Positions 1-8,618 of a DNA stretch of 40,559 bases are shown piece after piece. The position numbers and the translations under genes are program-made. Location: positions 1 to 40,559 of the forward strand of contig CAJXPR010000020.1 of the NCBI GenBank assembly GCA_913058135.1, written 5' to 3'. Origin of the DNA: an uncultured Gammaproteobacteria bacterium. Lineage in GTDB: Bacteria; Pseudomonadota; Gammaproteobacteria; Pseudomonadales; Pseudohongiellaceae. Each line of letters starts with the position of its first letter. The stretch's first letter is position 1. The notes under the pieces are model-generated. The model made no database searches. It saw only the letters and a program-made list of their open reading frames with translations, and was not told where the DNA came from.

Positions 1-952
1 TGGTTTCGCCGTCATTGCCGTCAGTCCACAGCTCCTTGCCCAGCCGGCCCTGGTTATTGGCAATCAGGTGGTTGGCGGCCTTCAAAATATTGGAGGTGGA
101 GCGGTAATTCTGTTCCAGGCGGATGATCTCCGCGCCGGCAAAATCGGTATTGAACTGCTGGATATTTTCGATGCGGGCGCCGCGCCAGCCATAGATGGAC
201 TGGTCGTCGTCGCCCACCACCATCAGATGGCCACTGGCACCGGCCAGCACCCGCAGCCAGGCATACTGCACGGCGTTGGTGTCCTGAAACTCGTCCACCA
301 GAATATGGCGGAAGCGGTGCTGATAATGTGCCAGCAGCTCGGGGTTGTTCAGCCACAGCTCGTGCGCGCGCAGCAGGATCTCGGCAAAATCTACCATGCC
401 GCCACGCTGGCAGGCCTCTTCGTAGGCAGTGTACACGGTGAGCATGGTGCGGGTGTACTCGTCGCCCAGGTGCTCGATGTGTTTGGCGCGCAGACCTTCG
501 TCTTTCTGGCCGTTGATGTACCACTGGATCTGTTTGGGCGGCCATTTTTCATCGCTGACACCCAGTGCCTTGCACAGGCGTTTGATCAGCCGCAGCTGAT
601 CATCACTGTCCAGAATATTGAAATTTTCCGGCAGATTGGCTTCTTTCCAGTGCATGCGCAGCAGGCGGTGCGCCAGGCCGTGAAAGGTGCCCACCCACAT
701 GCCACCGGGGGAATGGCCGAGCAACTCTTCAATACGACTGCGCATCTCGCGCGCGGCCTTGTTGGTGAAGGTCACCGCCATGATGCTGTGTGCCGAGATG
801 CCTTCGGTCTGCATCAGCCAGGCGATACGGTGCACCAGCACACGGGTTTTGCCGCTGCCGGCACCGGCCAGTACCAGCATGCTGGCGGGCGGCGCGGCGA
901 CAGCGCGGCGTTGTTCGTCGTTAAGGGAGTCTAAAATGTAAGATACGTCCAT
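1..952 (-). CDS. uvrD: DNA helicase II UvrD, N-terminal part (cut by window start)
   Basis: Superfamily 1A 3'-5' DNA helicase of nucleotide excision and mismatch repair, acting in the cytoplasm. About 317 codons are present and the frame is still open at base 1, so the C-terminal half lies outside. The protein begins MDVSYILDSLNDEQRRAV, nearly the same as the E. coli start. The Walker A GAGSGKT is at about residues 30-36, then FTNKAAREM (motif Ia), GTFHGLAHRL, VDEFQDTN (Walker B), GDDDQSIYGWRGA (motif III) and LEQNYRST (motif IV). The ATG at 950-952 fixes the start by similarity. The next gene, gcdH, is divergent. The motif order and spacing separate it from Rep and PcrA only by overall similarity, but the match to UvrD is strong. 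Confidence 0.96.
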   Translation of the reverse strand, partial: MDVSYILDSLNDEQRRAVAAPPASMLVLAGAGSGKTRVLVHRIAWLMQTEGISAHSIMAVTFTNKAAREMRSRIEELLGHSPGGMWVGTFHGLAHRLLRMHWKEANLPENFNILDSDDQLRLIKRLCKALGVSDEKWPPKQIQWYINGQKDEGLRAKHIEHLGDEYTRTMLTVYTAYEEACQRGGMVDFAEILLRAHELWLNNPELLAHYQHRFRHILVDEFQDTNAVQYAWLRVLAGASGHLMVVGDDDQSIYGWRGARIENIQQFNTDFAGAEIIRLEQNYRSTSNILKAANHLIANNQGRLGKELWTDGNDGET

Positions 953-1085
953 AACCCCGTATTCTAGCCGGAACCGCCTGAGGACACACGGGCAAATTAG
1001 CGCTTTTTACCGGCAGGCCTTGCTGATAAAATATCGAACCTTTGCTCGGTGCCCAACAGTGCCCCAAATTCCCGCGCCGAGCGTA

Positions 1086-1128
1086 TATAATGCCGTACAC
1101 AAACATTCTTTGAAGTTCTAGGTAGGAG
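1086..1128 (+). promoter_or_regulatory. Probable gcdH promoter (-10) and ribosome binding site
   Basis: A perfect TATAAT lies at 1086-1091 in the uvrD/gcdH divergent region. No good -35 hexamer is seen about 17 bp upstream (1063-1068 reads CCCAAA), so an activator may be needed or the site may be fortuitous. AGGAG at 1124-1128 is 6 bases before the ATG at 1135 and makes that ATG, not the in-frame TTG at 1129, the likely start. Confidence 0.45.
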
Positions 1129-1134
1129 TTGATT

Positions 1135-2322
1135 ATGTCTGCAAAATCAGACAACGCGAGTTTTGACTGGAAAGATCCCTTTCTGATGGAAAGCCTTCTG
1201 ACCGAAGAAGAGCGCATGATCCGGGATACTGCACGACAATACGCCCAGGAAAAACTGTTGCCGCGCGTGCGTGATGCCTACCGCAATGAAAACACCGACC
1301 CGGCCATCTTCCGTGAAATGGGCGAACTGGGCCTGCTGGGCCCGGCGCTGGACGGTTATGGCTGCACCGGTACCAACTACGTCAGCTACGGGCTGATCGC
1401 CAAAGAAGTGGAAGCGGTCGATTCTGGTTACCGCTCCATGTTCAGCGTGCAGTCGTCACTGGTCATGCACCCGATTCATGCCTTTGGCAGCGAAGAGCAG
1501 AAGCAGAAGTATCTGCCCAAACTGGCCAGCGGCGAGTACATCGGCTGTTTCGGTCTGACCGAACCCGATCACGGTTCCGATCCGGGTGGCATGGTTACCC
1601 GCGCCCGCACCGTCGATGGTGGTTACAGCGTAAGCGGCGCCAAGAACTGGATCTCCAACTCGCCAATCGCCGATGTGTTTATTGTCTGGGCCAAGAACGA
1701 CGACGGCATCATCAAGGGCTTCATTCTGGACAAGGGCATGAAAGGCCTGTCCGCACCCAAGATCGAAGGCAAGCTCGGCCTGCGCGCCTCCATCACCGGT
1801 GAAATTGTGATGGAAGAGGTGTTTGTGCCGGAAGAAAACATGCTGCCTCACGTAGAGGGCCTGAAAGGTCCGTTCAGCTGTCTGAACTCCGCACGTCTGG
1901 GCATTGCCTGGGGCGCCCTGGGTGCTGCAGAAACCTGCTGGCACACTGCACTGAGCTACACCATGGATCGCAAGCAGTTCAAGCGCCCGCTGGCAGCGAA
2001 TCAGCTGATCCAGAAAAAACTGGCGGTGATGCAGACCGACATCAGCCTGGCGCTGCTCGGCTGTCTGCAGGCCACCCGTCTGAAAGATGACGGCCGTCTT
2101 GGCATTCCGCTGATCTCCCTGCTCAAGCGCAACTCCTGCCTCAAAGCATTAGAAGTGGCACGTGAAGCACGTGACATGCTGGGCGGCAACGGCATCTCTG
2201 ATGAATACCCGGTGATGCGCCACATGCAGAACCTGGAAGTGGTGAACACCTACGAAGGCACGCAGGATATTCATGCGCTGATTCTGGGTCGGGCGCAGAC
2301 AGGCATTCAGGCATTCTTCTGA
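1135..2322 (+). CDS. gcdH: Glutaryl-CoA dehydrogenase
   Basis: FAD-dependent acyl-CoA dehydrogenase that oxidises and decarboxylates glutaryl-CoA to crotonyl-CoA in lysine, tryptophan and glutarate breakdown. The 395-residue product has the usual family length. Visible signatures are [15 protein letters not shown] (FAD/substrate loop), [17 protein letters not shown], a [13 protein letters not shown] segment and the C-terminal [15 protein letters not shown] and [20 protein letters not shown]. The Glu of YEGT (about residue 374) aligns with the catalytic base of human GCDH. These glutaryl-specific C-terminal features separate it from short-chain acyl-CoA dehydrogenases. It stands alone: a divergent repair gene lies upstream and a long hairpin follows. 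No LysR regulator or CoA-transferase is adjacent. Confidence 0.95.
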   Translation: MSAKSDNASFDWKDPFLMESLLTEEERMIRDTARQYAQEKLLPRVRDAYRNENTDPAIFREMGELGLLGPALDGYGCTGTNYVSYGLIAKEVEAVDSGYRSMFSVQSSLVMHPIHAFGSEEQKQKYLPKLASGEYIGCFGLTEPDHGSDPGGMVTRARTVDGGYSVSGAKNWISNSPIADVFIVWAKNDDGIIKGFILDKGMKGLSAPKIEGKLGLRASITGEIVMEEVFVPEENMLPHVEGLKGPFSCLNSARLGIAWGALGAAETCWHTALSYTMDRKQFKRPLAANQLIQKKLAVMQTDISLALLGCLQATRLKDDGRLGIPLISLLKRNSCLKALEVAREARDMLGGNGISDEYPVMRHMQNLEVVNTYEGTQDIHALILGRAQTGIQAFF

Positions 2323-2341
2323 CAGGCACTTGTGATTTAAA

Positions 2342-2380
2342 GGGGACGGAGGATATTCTTTATCAATATTCTCCGTCCCC
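2342..2380. repeat. Long perfect-looking hairpin (REP-like palindrome or terminator)
   Basis: GGGGACGGAGGATATT (2342-2357) pairs with AATATTCTCCGTCCCC (2365-2380) over 16 positions with a single G-T wobble and a 7-base loop. No T-run follows on the plus strand, so it is not a textbook intrinsic terminator for gcdH, although it sits 20 bases after its stop. The GGGGACGGAGG arm resembles, from memory, palindromes scattered in gammaproteobacterial genomes beside IS200-like RAYT transposases. No second copy and no transposase were seen in this window. Confidence 0.6.
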
Positions 2381-2594
2381 TCGCAGCAGTGTGAATACAT
2401 CACGACAAACATCACGGGCCCTAGTTGTCGACAGCAGCAGCCGTCGGCAAAGGTAGCACCGTATTCCACGTCAGTAATCCCCGGCCTGTAGCCTGCGGCC
2501 GTTATTATTTTACGCAGCGTTTTAGTAAACTGACCTGACGCGTTTGTGCTAGCTTGTCGCAACTGCTCTTCAGGCCCAAAACGGAATTGCCCTC

Positions 2595-3305
2595 GTGGAT
2601 CTGCCACTTATCCTGAGTCTGATCGGGCTGGCGCTGCTGGACAGCACCAGTATCGGGACCCTTTTCATACCAGTCTGGCTGCTGCTGGCTCCCGGCGGCG
2701 TCAAGCCAGTGCGGGTGCTGCTATACCTGACCACGATTGCCCTGTTTTATCTACTGGTCGGGATCCTGCTGATATTGGGCGCAGCACCGTTGTTTGATGC
2801 GCTCGGCCAGTTTACCGACAACCCGATCGTGGTCTGGGCGCAACTGCTGCTGGGTGTGGGTCTGTTTGTGGTGAGCTTCCGGTTCGACAGTAAGCGCAGC
2901 CGCCGTCTGGGAAAACCGGACCGGGCTGCGCGCTGGCGCGCACGGGCCTCCGGCGAGAACGCCTCCGCCCGCTTTCTGATGACAATTGCGCTGCTCGCTG
3001 CCATGGCAGAAGTGGCGACCATGCTGCCCTACCTGGCTGCGATTGCCGTACTGAGCACCACCGAACTTGCCGCACCTGCCGTCGTCGGGTTGCTGGCGGC
3101 CTACTGCCTGGTCATGGTAGTGCCAGCTCTATTGTTACTGGCTCTCCGTCGTTTCAGCCAGCGCCTGGTGGAGCCTGTGCTACTGAAGTTGGATGCCTGG
3201 ATTAACCGGCATGGGGAAACCACGGTGGGCTGGATCATCGGGATAGCCGGTTTTCTGGTGGCACGCGATGCACTAGCGAAGCTTAGCCTGCCGATTTTTG
3301 TATGA
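2595..3305 (+). CDS. GAP/SfLAP-family multi-pass membrane protein
   Basis: A 236-residue inner-membrane protein with about six hydrophobic segments (roughly residues 3-23, 36-62, 75-97, 125-148, 150-180 and 205-225). The opening LALLDSTSIGTLFIPVWLLL and the basic loop after the third segment (SKRSRRLGKPDRAARWRARA) are typical of the GAP or sulfolipid-1-addressing family, a LysE-like transporter group whose members mostly have no known substrate. The chosen start is GTG at 2595; no strong ribosome binding site is seen and no ATG lies nearby. It stands alone between gcdH and an exported protein. The family call is from the fold pattern and is moderately sure; the substrate is unknown. Confidence 0.7.
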   Translation: MDLPLILSLIGLALLDSTSIGTLFIPVWLLLAPGGVKPVRVLLYLTTIALFYLLVGILLILGAAPLFDALGQFTDNPIVVWAQLLLGVGLFVVSFRFDSKRSRRLGKPDRAARWRARASGENASARFLMTIALLAAMAEVATMLPYLAAIAVLSTTELAAPAVVGLLAAYCLVMVVPALLLLALRRFSQRLVEPVLLKLDAWINRHGETTVGWIIGIAGFLVARDALAKLSLPIFV

Positions 3306-3437
3306 GGGCTAAATTAACTGAGGCTGAGACGCTACCCTGAGTCCATCTGCCGGGTAGACAGGTCTGCTGGTCGCATTCGCCGATACCTGACAGCGCATTT
3401 AACATAGGCCGCAGAAAACAACACAGGGAGAATGAGT

Positions 3438-5348
3438 GTGACAAGACTGATGATGATTCTTGTTGGCAGCCTGCTTGTCGTAGGACAAGCCGCATCGCAG
3501 GTCCTGGACAGGACCATTGGTGATGTCATCACCGGTAACAATGGACAATGGTACGTCAGCAGCGATGAACCTGACTACACCGAGCCCCCCGGAGGCATTC
3601 AGCTCAATGCCGTGAATGCTCGTGATTTCATGCGCCCGGGCGCCTACGATGAACTCGAGGTTGAGTTAAGCAACCCGGCCGACTCGCCATACACCATTAC
3701 TGGTATCTCCGGGTGGAGTTATCAACCACTGATGTTTCCGGCCAGTATGGGCAGCGAAATCAGCTCTCTCAGCCGGTCCCCGGCGGCTGCGTGTCCGCAG
3801 TCTGCCTTTGTGTGCTGGCCGCCGGACGCGTTTCCGCTGAAACCGGGCCAGTCAGTGCGCACCAGCTTGCTCCAGGTCTGGTCGAATCCGGTAATTCCTG
3901 CAGACAATATCATGGTGACCCGCCTGTCCTTTACGCTGACATTGAGCTCGGAGGGCGGGGGCGCGGAAAAAGCGTCTGCGCCCGTGACACCGTTTGTCCG
4001 CATTGTTAATCACACGGGTGATGAAGACCGGCAGATTTTTGATGAGCTGGCTCAAAGTACAGAGCCGCTGAACAAAGGCGGAGAGCCAGGGCTGGAGATT
4101 GAAATCCTGTTGCCGGAACAGGCCGTGGCGGGCGACCATGTGCCGGTATACGCTCAGATCCGCAATACCGGCAATCGCATCCTGCATACACCGCAGAGTC
4201 ATCACTTTACCGGCTTCGGGGAACTGGGTGATGAGCTGGCGTTTATCCAATGCAAGTCAGATTGCATATTGGCCGGGCCCACGCAGCTGACACCGGGTGA
4301 TCAGTGGTTATTCAGAGCAGGGACACTGGCCTATCAGGGGTCACAGCTGGTTGCACGTGACTTCAGGCTGTCCAGAGTTATGCTGTCTGTCATGGACAGC
4401 GACAACAACAGCTACTACATCCTCCCTGTGGCGAATAAAACCATTCAGTACGGTCATGATGGCGAGCCTGCGCCCAATCCAGCGACCCGCCTGCAGCCTC
4501 GCTCCTCTCCGTTCATGACATCCAGCGGCATCATCCGCGACCCTGCCACCGGATATGACTGGCTGCCACCCGTCCATTCGCGTGGCCTGACGACGGACGA
4601 ACTCGACGCCTTTCTGGATGCAGATCCCGCGTATGCGGGATTGGTGCAGGCGCACGCGCATGAAGTCGAACAGATGCTTCGGCACTATCTTAATGCCCGG
4701 CAGATAGAGCCGGGACCACTTGGCTTGCGGAATGTCGCGCCGGCTGATGTTGTTGAGGGTATCCGGCAGTGGATGCAGGATATGGGCACCACCGATCTTG
4801 TTAGCACGCTGCCCGTTGTGCGTGGGCTGGTCGCCGATCCGCCACGTTTTATCGCTGGCCATCAACTGCGTCGTCAGTCCCTGGTCGTGCGCGTTCCTGT
4901 GGCACGCAAGCCGAGTGATTCATCCTCATTCTGGGGCGCCTCGCTGCTGGAAGAGCCCGCGCTGGCAGACAACCCCATGGCTGACGCAACGGGCTACTGG
5001 CTGGTGCATCGTCCGACAGCAGAACCGGATTTACCCGACAACAGAGCGACAGTCACGCCGCGCAAGATGACCCTGCCCGCAGTGCAGATAGGCAGCGACT
5101 TGCTGAATGTGGAACTCAACTTGCTGGACGCATTTAATGGCTTCTGGCGTGTGACCAGTCTCAAGCCAGCGGTAGCCGAAAATGCCTTGTCGCAATTTGA
5201 TGATATTTCCGGAACGCTGGACATCAATGACGCCATTGAGATAAATGCGGATGGCAGCACACAGACGCGGTCGTTCCGGCTGACGTATGTACCGGAATCC
5301 GATCCGCCCGTGTTGCAGTTGCAGGCTGTGGAGAATGCAGCACAATAG
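3438..5348 (+). CDS. Large exported protein of unknown function
   Basis: About 636 residues with an N-terminal signal peptide (MTRLMMILVGSLLVVGQAAS, cleavage probably near AAS-Q), so periplasmic or surface-located. Residues about 50-360 are rich in beta-prone stretches with Ig-like phrases such as LEVELSNPADSPYTITGISGW and VPVYAQIRNTGNRIL. The rest has no motif I recognise and no catalytic signature is visible. Four cysteines in two pairs suggest disulfides. GGGAG at 3426-3430 is 7 bases before GTG 3438 but only 1 base before ATG 3432, so GTG 3438 is preferred. The next gene converges on it with an 11-base gap and also encodes an unknown exported protein. Confidence 0.75.
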   Translation: MTRLMMILVGSLLVVGQAASQVLDRTIGDVITGNNGQWYVSSDEPDYTEPPGGIQLNAVNARDFMRPGAYDELEVELSNPADSPYTITGISGWSYQPLMFPASMGSEISSLSRSPAAACPQSAFVCWPPDAFPLKPGQSVRTSLLQVWSNPVIPADNIMVTRLSFTLTLSSEGGGAEKASAPVTPFVRIVNHTGDEDRQIFDELAQSTEPLNKGGEPGLEIEILLPEQAVAGDHVPVYAQIRNTGNRILHTPQSHHFTGFGELGDELAFIQCKSDCILAGPTQLTPGDQWLFRAGTLAYQGSQLVARDFRLSRVMLSVMDSDNNSYYILPVANKTIQYGHDGEPAPNPATRLQPRSSPFMTSSGIIRDPATGYDWLPPVHSRGLTTDELDAFLDADPAYAGLVQAHAHEVEQMLRHYLNARQIEPGPLGLRNVAPADVVEGIRQWMQDMGTTDLVSTLPVVRGLVADPPRFIAGHQLRRQSLVVRVPVARKPSDSSSFWGASLLEEPALADNPMADATGYWLVHRPTAEPDLPDNRATVTPRKMTLPAVQIGSDLLNVELNLLDAFNGFWRVTSLKPAVAENALSQFDDISGTLDINDAIEINADGSTQTRSFRLTYVPESDPPVLQLQAVENAAQ

Positions 5349-5359
5349 ACCCGGCGCGC

Positions 5360-6295
5360 TTAATCCAGCACCGAAACCGAAAACACTGCCTCATAACCCT
5401 CATCTTCGTTGCTGACCAGACGCAATGTACCCAGCAACAACTGATTATTCTCTTCACGCGTCCATGCGCTTAAAGCCACCCGGTTGCCGGTGGTTTGCCC
5501 GTCCAGCAACCAGTCCTGGTCCGCCAGCTGCCCGGCAAAAAAGTCGTATACCTGTGGCAGTGACCAGGTGATGCTGAATTCTATGGTCGATTCTGCCTGA
5601 TCAGATGATCCGGACACAAAAGCAGGTAGGTACGAGGATTGCGTCTTGGCTTCGTCGGGCAATACCAGGCGAGGAATGCTGTTGTGCAGAGAGCGAGTGC
5701 CCGGGGGGCCGCCAAAGAAGGCCGGGCTTCCGCGGTTCACCTGCGCAGCCATATCGGCACAGGAGTAACCACCACGATTGGTGTCGGGTCTCGCTGTCAT
5801 ATTGATGAATGTGCGTTCAGCATCAGAGTGTTGTCGCAGATAAACAAGGCCCTGTGTATCGTGACAAAGCTGCGCGGGTACGCCTGGGATTTGTGGGTTC
5901 GCGGACACAAAGCCACTCTGTGGCATGGCCGGGCCCATCGCGCGTAGCAACAGAAAACCGCTCTGTTCCAGCGAGTCGACCAATGCTGCCTGCTGTTGCT
6001 GGCCATCGCCGTCGCTGACCAGAATAACCTGACGGCTGTGCCCCAGATCGGCACTGCCAAGCGCAGCGGCACCGTTGGGCAAAGCAAAGGCCGGGAAGTT
6101 GTCCGGAATGTCCGAATATATGTGCACCTCCATCGTAGCGCCCGAGCCGCTCAACAGGGCTCTGACAAGATCAGCGGGGATGTTGTCTGTAAATTGGGTA
6201 TCTGCAGCTATGGTTGTAGTTACCAGGCCGGCGGTTATGAAGGCCGCTGACTTGAGAAGCACTGCTGCGGCCAGAGGGGCAAGGGTCTTGAGCAT
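5360..6295 (-). CDS. Exported protein of unknown function
   Basis: 311 residues starting MLKTLAPLAAAVLL, with a long hydrophobic signal region that probably ends near TTTIAA-DTQ. The frame is open upstream to 6346, but AGGAG lies 8 bases before the ATG at 6295 and the signal peptide begins there, so the longer form is not used. The mature part contains a region like VILVSDGDGQQQQAALVDSLEQSGF and a C-terminal segment YDFFAGQLADQDWLLDGQ followed by beta strands. The latter resembles in style the small alpha-beta folds of lipoprotein stability factors, but I cannot name a family. It is convergent with the preceding 636-residue exported protein. Confidence 0.75.
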   Translation of the reverse strand: MLKTLAPLAAAVLLKSAAFITAGLVTTTIAADTQFTDNIPADLVRALLSGSGATMEVHIYSDIPDNFPAFALPNGAAALGSADLGHSRQVILVSDGDGQQQQAALVDSLEQSGFLLLRAMGPAMPQSGFVSANPQIPGVPAQLCHDTQGLVYLRQHSDAERTFINMTARPDTNRGGYSCADMAAQVNRGSPAFFGGPPGTRSLHNSIPRLVLPDEAKTQSSYLPAFVSGSSDQAESTIEFSITWSLPQVYDFFAGQLADQDWLLDGQTTGNRVALSAWTREENNQLLLGTLRLVSNEDEGYEAVFSVSVLD

Positions 6296-6419
6296 ATCCA
6301 TCTCTCCTGATATCTCGCCGAGGATCATACAGGGCGGTGCGTCCAAGATAGTTACGCCAATATCAGTCAGAAATCAAGTGCCGGACATTTGAAGACAGGG
6401 AACCGAAATCGACAGACAT

Positions 6420-6447
6420 AAAAAAGGCCCCCGAAGGAGCCTTTTTT
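6420..6447 (-). terminator. Intrinsic terminator of the TorF-like gene
   Basis: Read on the minus strand, AAAAAAGGCTCC, loop TTCG, then GGGGGCCTTTTTT form a G+C-rich stem with one G-T wobble, a UUCG-type tetraloop and a six-T tail. It lies 33 bases after the stop of the TorF-like gene at 6481. The A-run on the other side lets it act weakly in the plus direction as well. Confidence 0.9.
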
Positions 6448-6480
6448 AACACACTGCGGATGTGCGCCCGCAGGTATGTT

Positions 6481-7131
6481 TTACCAGGACTTGCCGATTG
6501 AGAACACAATGGCTTCGCCGGTAGTCGGGCGGCCGCTTGAACCCACTTCGTCAGACAGCTCTTCGCTGTTGATGATGCCCGCGATGCCCATATCGAAGTC
6601 GGCAAAGCTGAAGCCGTAGCCTACTTCCAGGTATTCGCCGTCAAATTCGTCGCCCCAAAAGCCGACTGTGCCGTACAGACCGGATTCGCCAGTGATGGTG
6701 AGATCGAGGAAGTCATAGTCTTCGCTGGCGCCGAAACCGTCCCACTCGCCCACGGAGTAGCCCAGACTGAACATGCCATAACCCAGACCGAAGTTGATTT
6801 CCTGGTAGGTGTCATCGAATTCGCCGGTGTAGAAGTAGCCGGTATAACCGATGCTGGCAGAAAGGCCAGAATCCATCTCAATGCCGTAGCCAAAATAGCC
6901 GTCGACTTCCAGGCCGTCGCCTACGTCTGCTGCCCAGCTGCCGGCATAGAAACCATCGGCTTCGTAGTCGATGCCAGCACTGGCAGAGGAATTCTTTTGC
7001 AAGACACCGCGGAAGTAGTACTCAGATGCATAACCGATGTTGTAGGAGACTTCGGCTGATGCGCTGGTGGAAGCAACCAGTGCGCTTGATGCCAGTGCCA
7101 GGCCTGCTGCTAGTTGGGTCAATCGTTTCAT
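6481..7131 (-). CDS. TorF-family putative porin (Gcw_chp/TIGR02001 type)
   Basis: 216 residues with a clear signal peptide (MKRLTQLAAGLALASSALVASTSASA, cleaved before EVSYNIG). The mature protein starts with the family hallmark of a beta strand followed by YASEYYFRGV, then alternating aromatic beta strands (YFGYGIEM, IGYTGYFY, INFGLGYGMFSLGYSVGEW) and ends in an aromatic residue (SIGKSW), as expected of an outer-membrane beta barrel. It is highly acidic with only a few basic residues. GGAG lies 8 bases before the ATG. A strong terminator follows and the upstream region is long, so it is a single-gene, probably well expressed unit. Transport specificity is unknown for the family. Confidence 0.85.
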   Translation of the reverse strand: MKRLTQLAAGLALASSALVASTSASAEVSYNIGYASEYYFRGVLQKNSSASAGIDYEADGFYAGSWAADVGDGLEVDGYFGYGIEMDSGLSASIGYTGYFYTGEFDDTYQEINFGLGYGMFSLGYSVGEWDGFGASEDYDFLDLTITGESGLYGTVGFWGDEFDGEYLEVGYGFSFADFDMGIAGIINSEELSDEVGSSGRPTTGEAIVFSIGKSW

Positions 7132-7506
7132 AAGTTTTTCTCCAAGATAAATCCGTGCTTGATAGTAAGCGGTCCCGCGTTATTTTTTGGTTATCGAAAG
7201 TAGTGACTTTCTTGAAGAGGTGTTTTGCAAGGAGCGGGCCAACGTTAAAAACTGCGGCGAACTACGCTGTTTGACGGACGGAATGAGTGTTTCGGGCATG
7301 GGCCGTGCACTAAGGCGGTGCGGCCTATTATCGGCCTGCACAATAATGTGTCACAATTGAATAAGTGCTGAGCAGACAGGGAAATAGCTGGCGCCGGGAA
7401 TAAATCGGGAATAGTTCTGGCAGGTTCTCAGGAGACCGGGAGCACGATACTATCCCCCTAAGGACACAAGACAGCTCACCAGAGAGTTCATCGAGGTCAG
7501 CCCATT
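7132..7506. other. 375-base divergent intergenic region (TorF-like / msrB)
   Basis: No gene is seen here. It must hold promoters for both flanking genes, but no convincing -35/-10 pair could be picked. Two palindromes are visible: GAAAGT-AGTG-ACTTTC at 7196-7211 and an imperfect hairpin GTGCGGCC-TATTATC-GGCCTGCAC at 7318-7341. Either could be an operator or an RNA structure; neither matches an operator I know. The msrB leader carries GAGGT at 7493-7497. Confidence 0.5.
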
Positions 7507-7992
7507 TTGCGCAGACGAACCTTTCTTACAACCGCCGCCGGCACCGTGCTGATGTTCGGCATCAGTCGCAGTACCCGGCTACGGGCGGACACACCGCCAG
7601 CGGTGGAAAAACTCTATCTCAGCGACGAGGCCTGGCGCGAGCGCCTGACTCCCGAGCAATACGAGGTGTTGCGCTTCTCGCAAACCGAATTCGCCGGCAG
7701 CAGCGACTTGCTCCACGAGTATCGAGCCGGCACCTACGTCTGTGCTGGCTGCGACCTGCCCCTGTTCAAATCCGACTGGAAGTACAACAGCCGCACCGGC
7801 TGGCCCAGCTTCTGGCGGGCCTTCGACGAGCATCTCACCACCCGCAAACCCATCTATGCCTTCCGCGCACCCACTGAGTATCGCTGTGCCCGGTGCGATG
7901 GCCATCATGGTCACATCTTTGAAGATGGGCCGCCGCCAACCGGCTTACGGTATTGCAGCAACGGAGCTGCGTTGCGGTTTGTGCCTGTTTGA
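7507..7992 (+). CDS. msrB: Tat-exported peptide methionine-(R)-sulfoxide reductase MsrB
   Basis: 161 residues. MsrB reduces the R-sulfoxide of methionine in oxidised proteins. An N-terminal twin-arginine signal is visible (RRRTFLTTAAGTVLMFGISRS), pointing to the periplasm. The domain has both zinc CxxC pairs (CAGC and CARC), the GWPSFW substrate motif, HHGHIF and the catalytic RYCSN near the C-terminus. The common ending RYCxNSASLRF reads RYCSNGAALRF here, so the second conserved Ser is Gly; the catalytic Cys is retained. The start is TTG at 7507, 9 bases after GAGGT; no ATG precedes the Tat motif. No MsrPQ or MsrA neighbour is present, so its electron donor in the periplasm is not shown by context. 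Confidence 0.92.
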   Translation: MRRRTFLTTAAGTVLMFGISRSTRLRADTPPAVEKLYLSDEAWRERLTPEQYEVLRFSQTEFAGSSDLLHEYRAGTYVCAGCDLPLFKSDWKYNSRTGWPSFWRAFDEHLTTRKPIYAFRAPTEYRCARCDGHHGHIFEDGPPPTGLRYCSNGAALRFVPV

Positions 7993-8225
7993 TGTGGTCA
8001 CCAGCCTACAGGATGGCTTGGCGGACGAAACGGATGGAAAAGTTGGGGTCAAAGACTATAGTCAAACGGGAAACTTTGAATGACACAGAATAGGGAAGTA
8101 GTCGAAGGAGAGAAGTTTAAGGTCTGTGAGTCTTTCGAGGTGTTGCTGGTATTCTCCTGGAAAGGGCCCACTACGACCGGATTGTCGAGGCCAAGACAGC
8201 AGGCTTGGGCACCGGAGGCCATGTC
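7993..8225. other. Non-coding stretch before the small paralogue pair
   Basis: I see no supported gene. It contains a perfect 10-bp palindrome GACTATAGTC at 8054-8063 within a GGGGTCAAAGACTATAG context, and base composition begins to drop here towards the A+T-richer pair downstream. GGAGG at 8214-8218 is the ribosome binding site of the first small gene. Confidence 0.4.
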
Positions 8226-8585
8226 ATGTTAAATACCATTGCGGGAGTCATTATACTCTTTGCCTCCGTGGTGATTTCAAGGGAAGAAATTCAGGTAGAA
8301 ATTCCGGTAGGAACTGACGAGGAAGAGGTGCTTGCTTACTTTCAACAAGTAACTAATGCAGAGAATATCAGATACTTCACTCGTGAGAATTCTCCTGATG
8401 GGAATACAGTTAGCCATTCATTAGAGGCGGGAGAGGCTGGGTATTACATTATCGGTATCCCCGACGTGCAGCGTTACCGATGGTGGCCATCTTTCGGGAG
8501 TCATCTAAGTGTCATTGTTGTACTGTCGGACGATAAGCATGTATCTGAAATAAAATTCTTTGGCGCCCGTGTAGGGTGGCCGTAA
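8226..8585 (+). CDS. Small WWPSFG/GWP protein, copy 1 (unknown function)
   Basis: 119 residues with an N-terminal hydrophobic segment (LNTIAGVIILFASVVIS) that could be an uncleaved anchor or signal peptide, followed by a small domain of about 95 residues. Shared features with the next gene are IPVGTDEEEVLAYF, RWWPSFG and a terminal GWP. The start is the ATG at 8226, 7 bases after GGAGG. Base composition is visibly richer in A+T than the flanking genes, which suggests recent transfer. I do not recognise the family. The pattern of an IPxGT helix-forming segment, a WWPSFG turn and two strands resembles small immunity-like or stress proteins, but that is only an impression. Confidence 0.75.
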   Translation: MLNTIAGVIILFASVVISREEIQVEIPVGTDEEEVLAYFQQVTNAENIRYFTRENSPDGNTVSHSLEAGEAGYYIIGIPDVQRYRWWPSFGSHLSVIVVLSDDKHVSEIKFFGARVGWP

Positions 8586-8618
8586 ATTCATTGTGACTCC
8601 ACTACAGGGAAAGTCCAA

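Noticed and set aside
68-934. 288-codon plus-strand open frame at the window start
   Set aside because: Antisense to uvrD, whose helicase motifs are unmistakable on the minus strand.
7993-8317. Possible gene or pseudogene upstream of the small paralogues (frames through 8126-8317)
   Set aside because: Frames are short, without ribosome binding site or recognisable residues, and overlap the better-supported gene starting at 8226.
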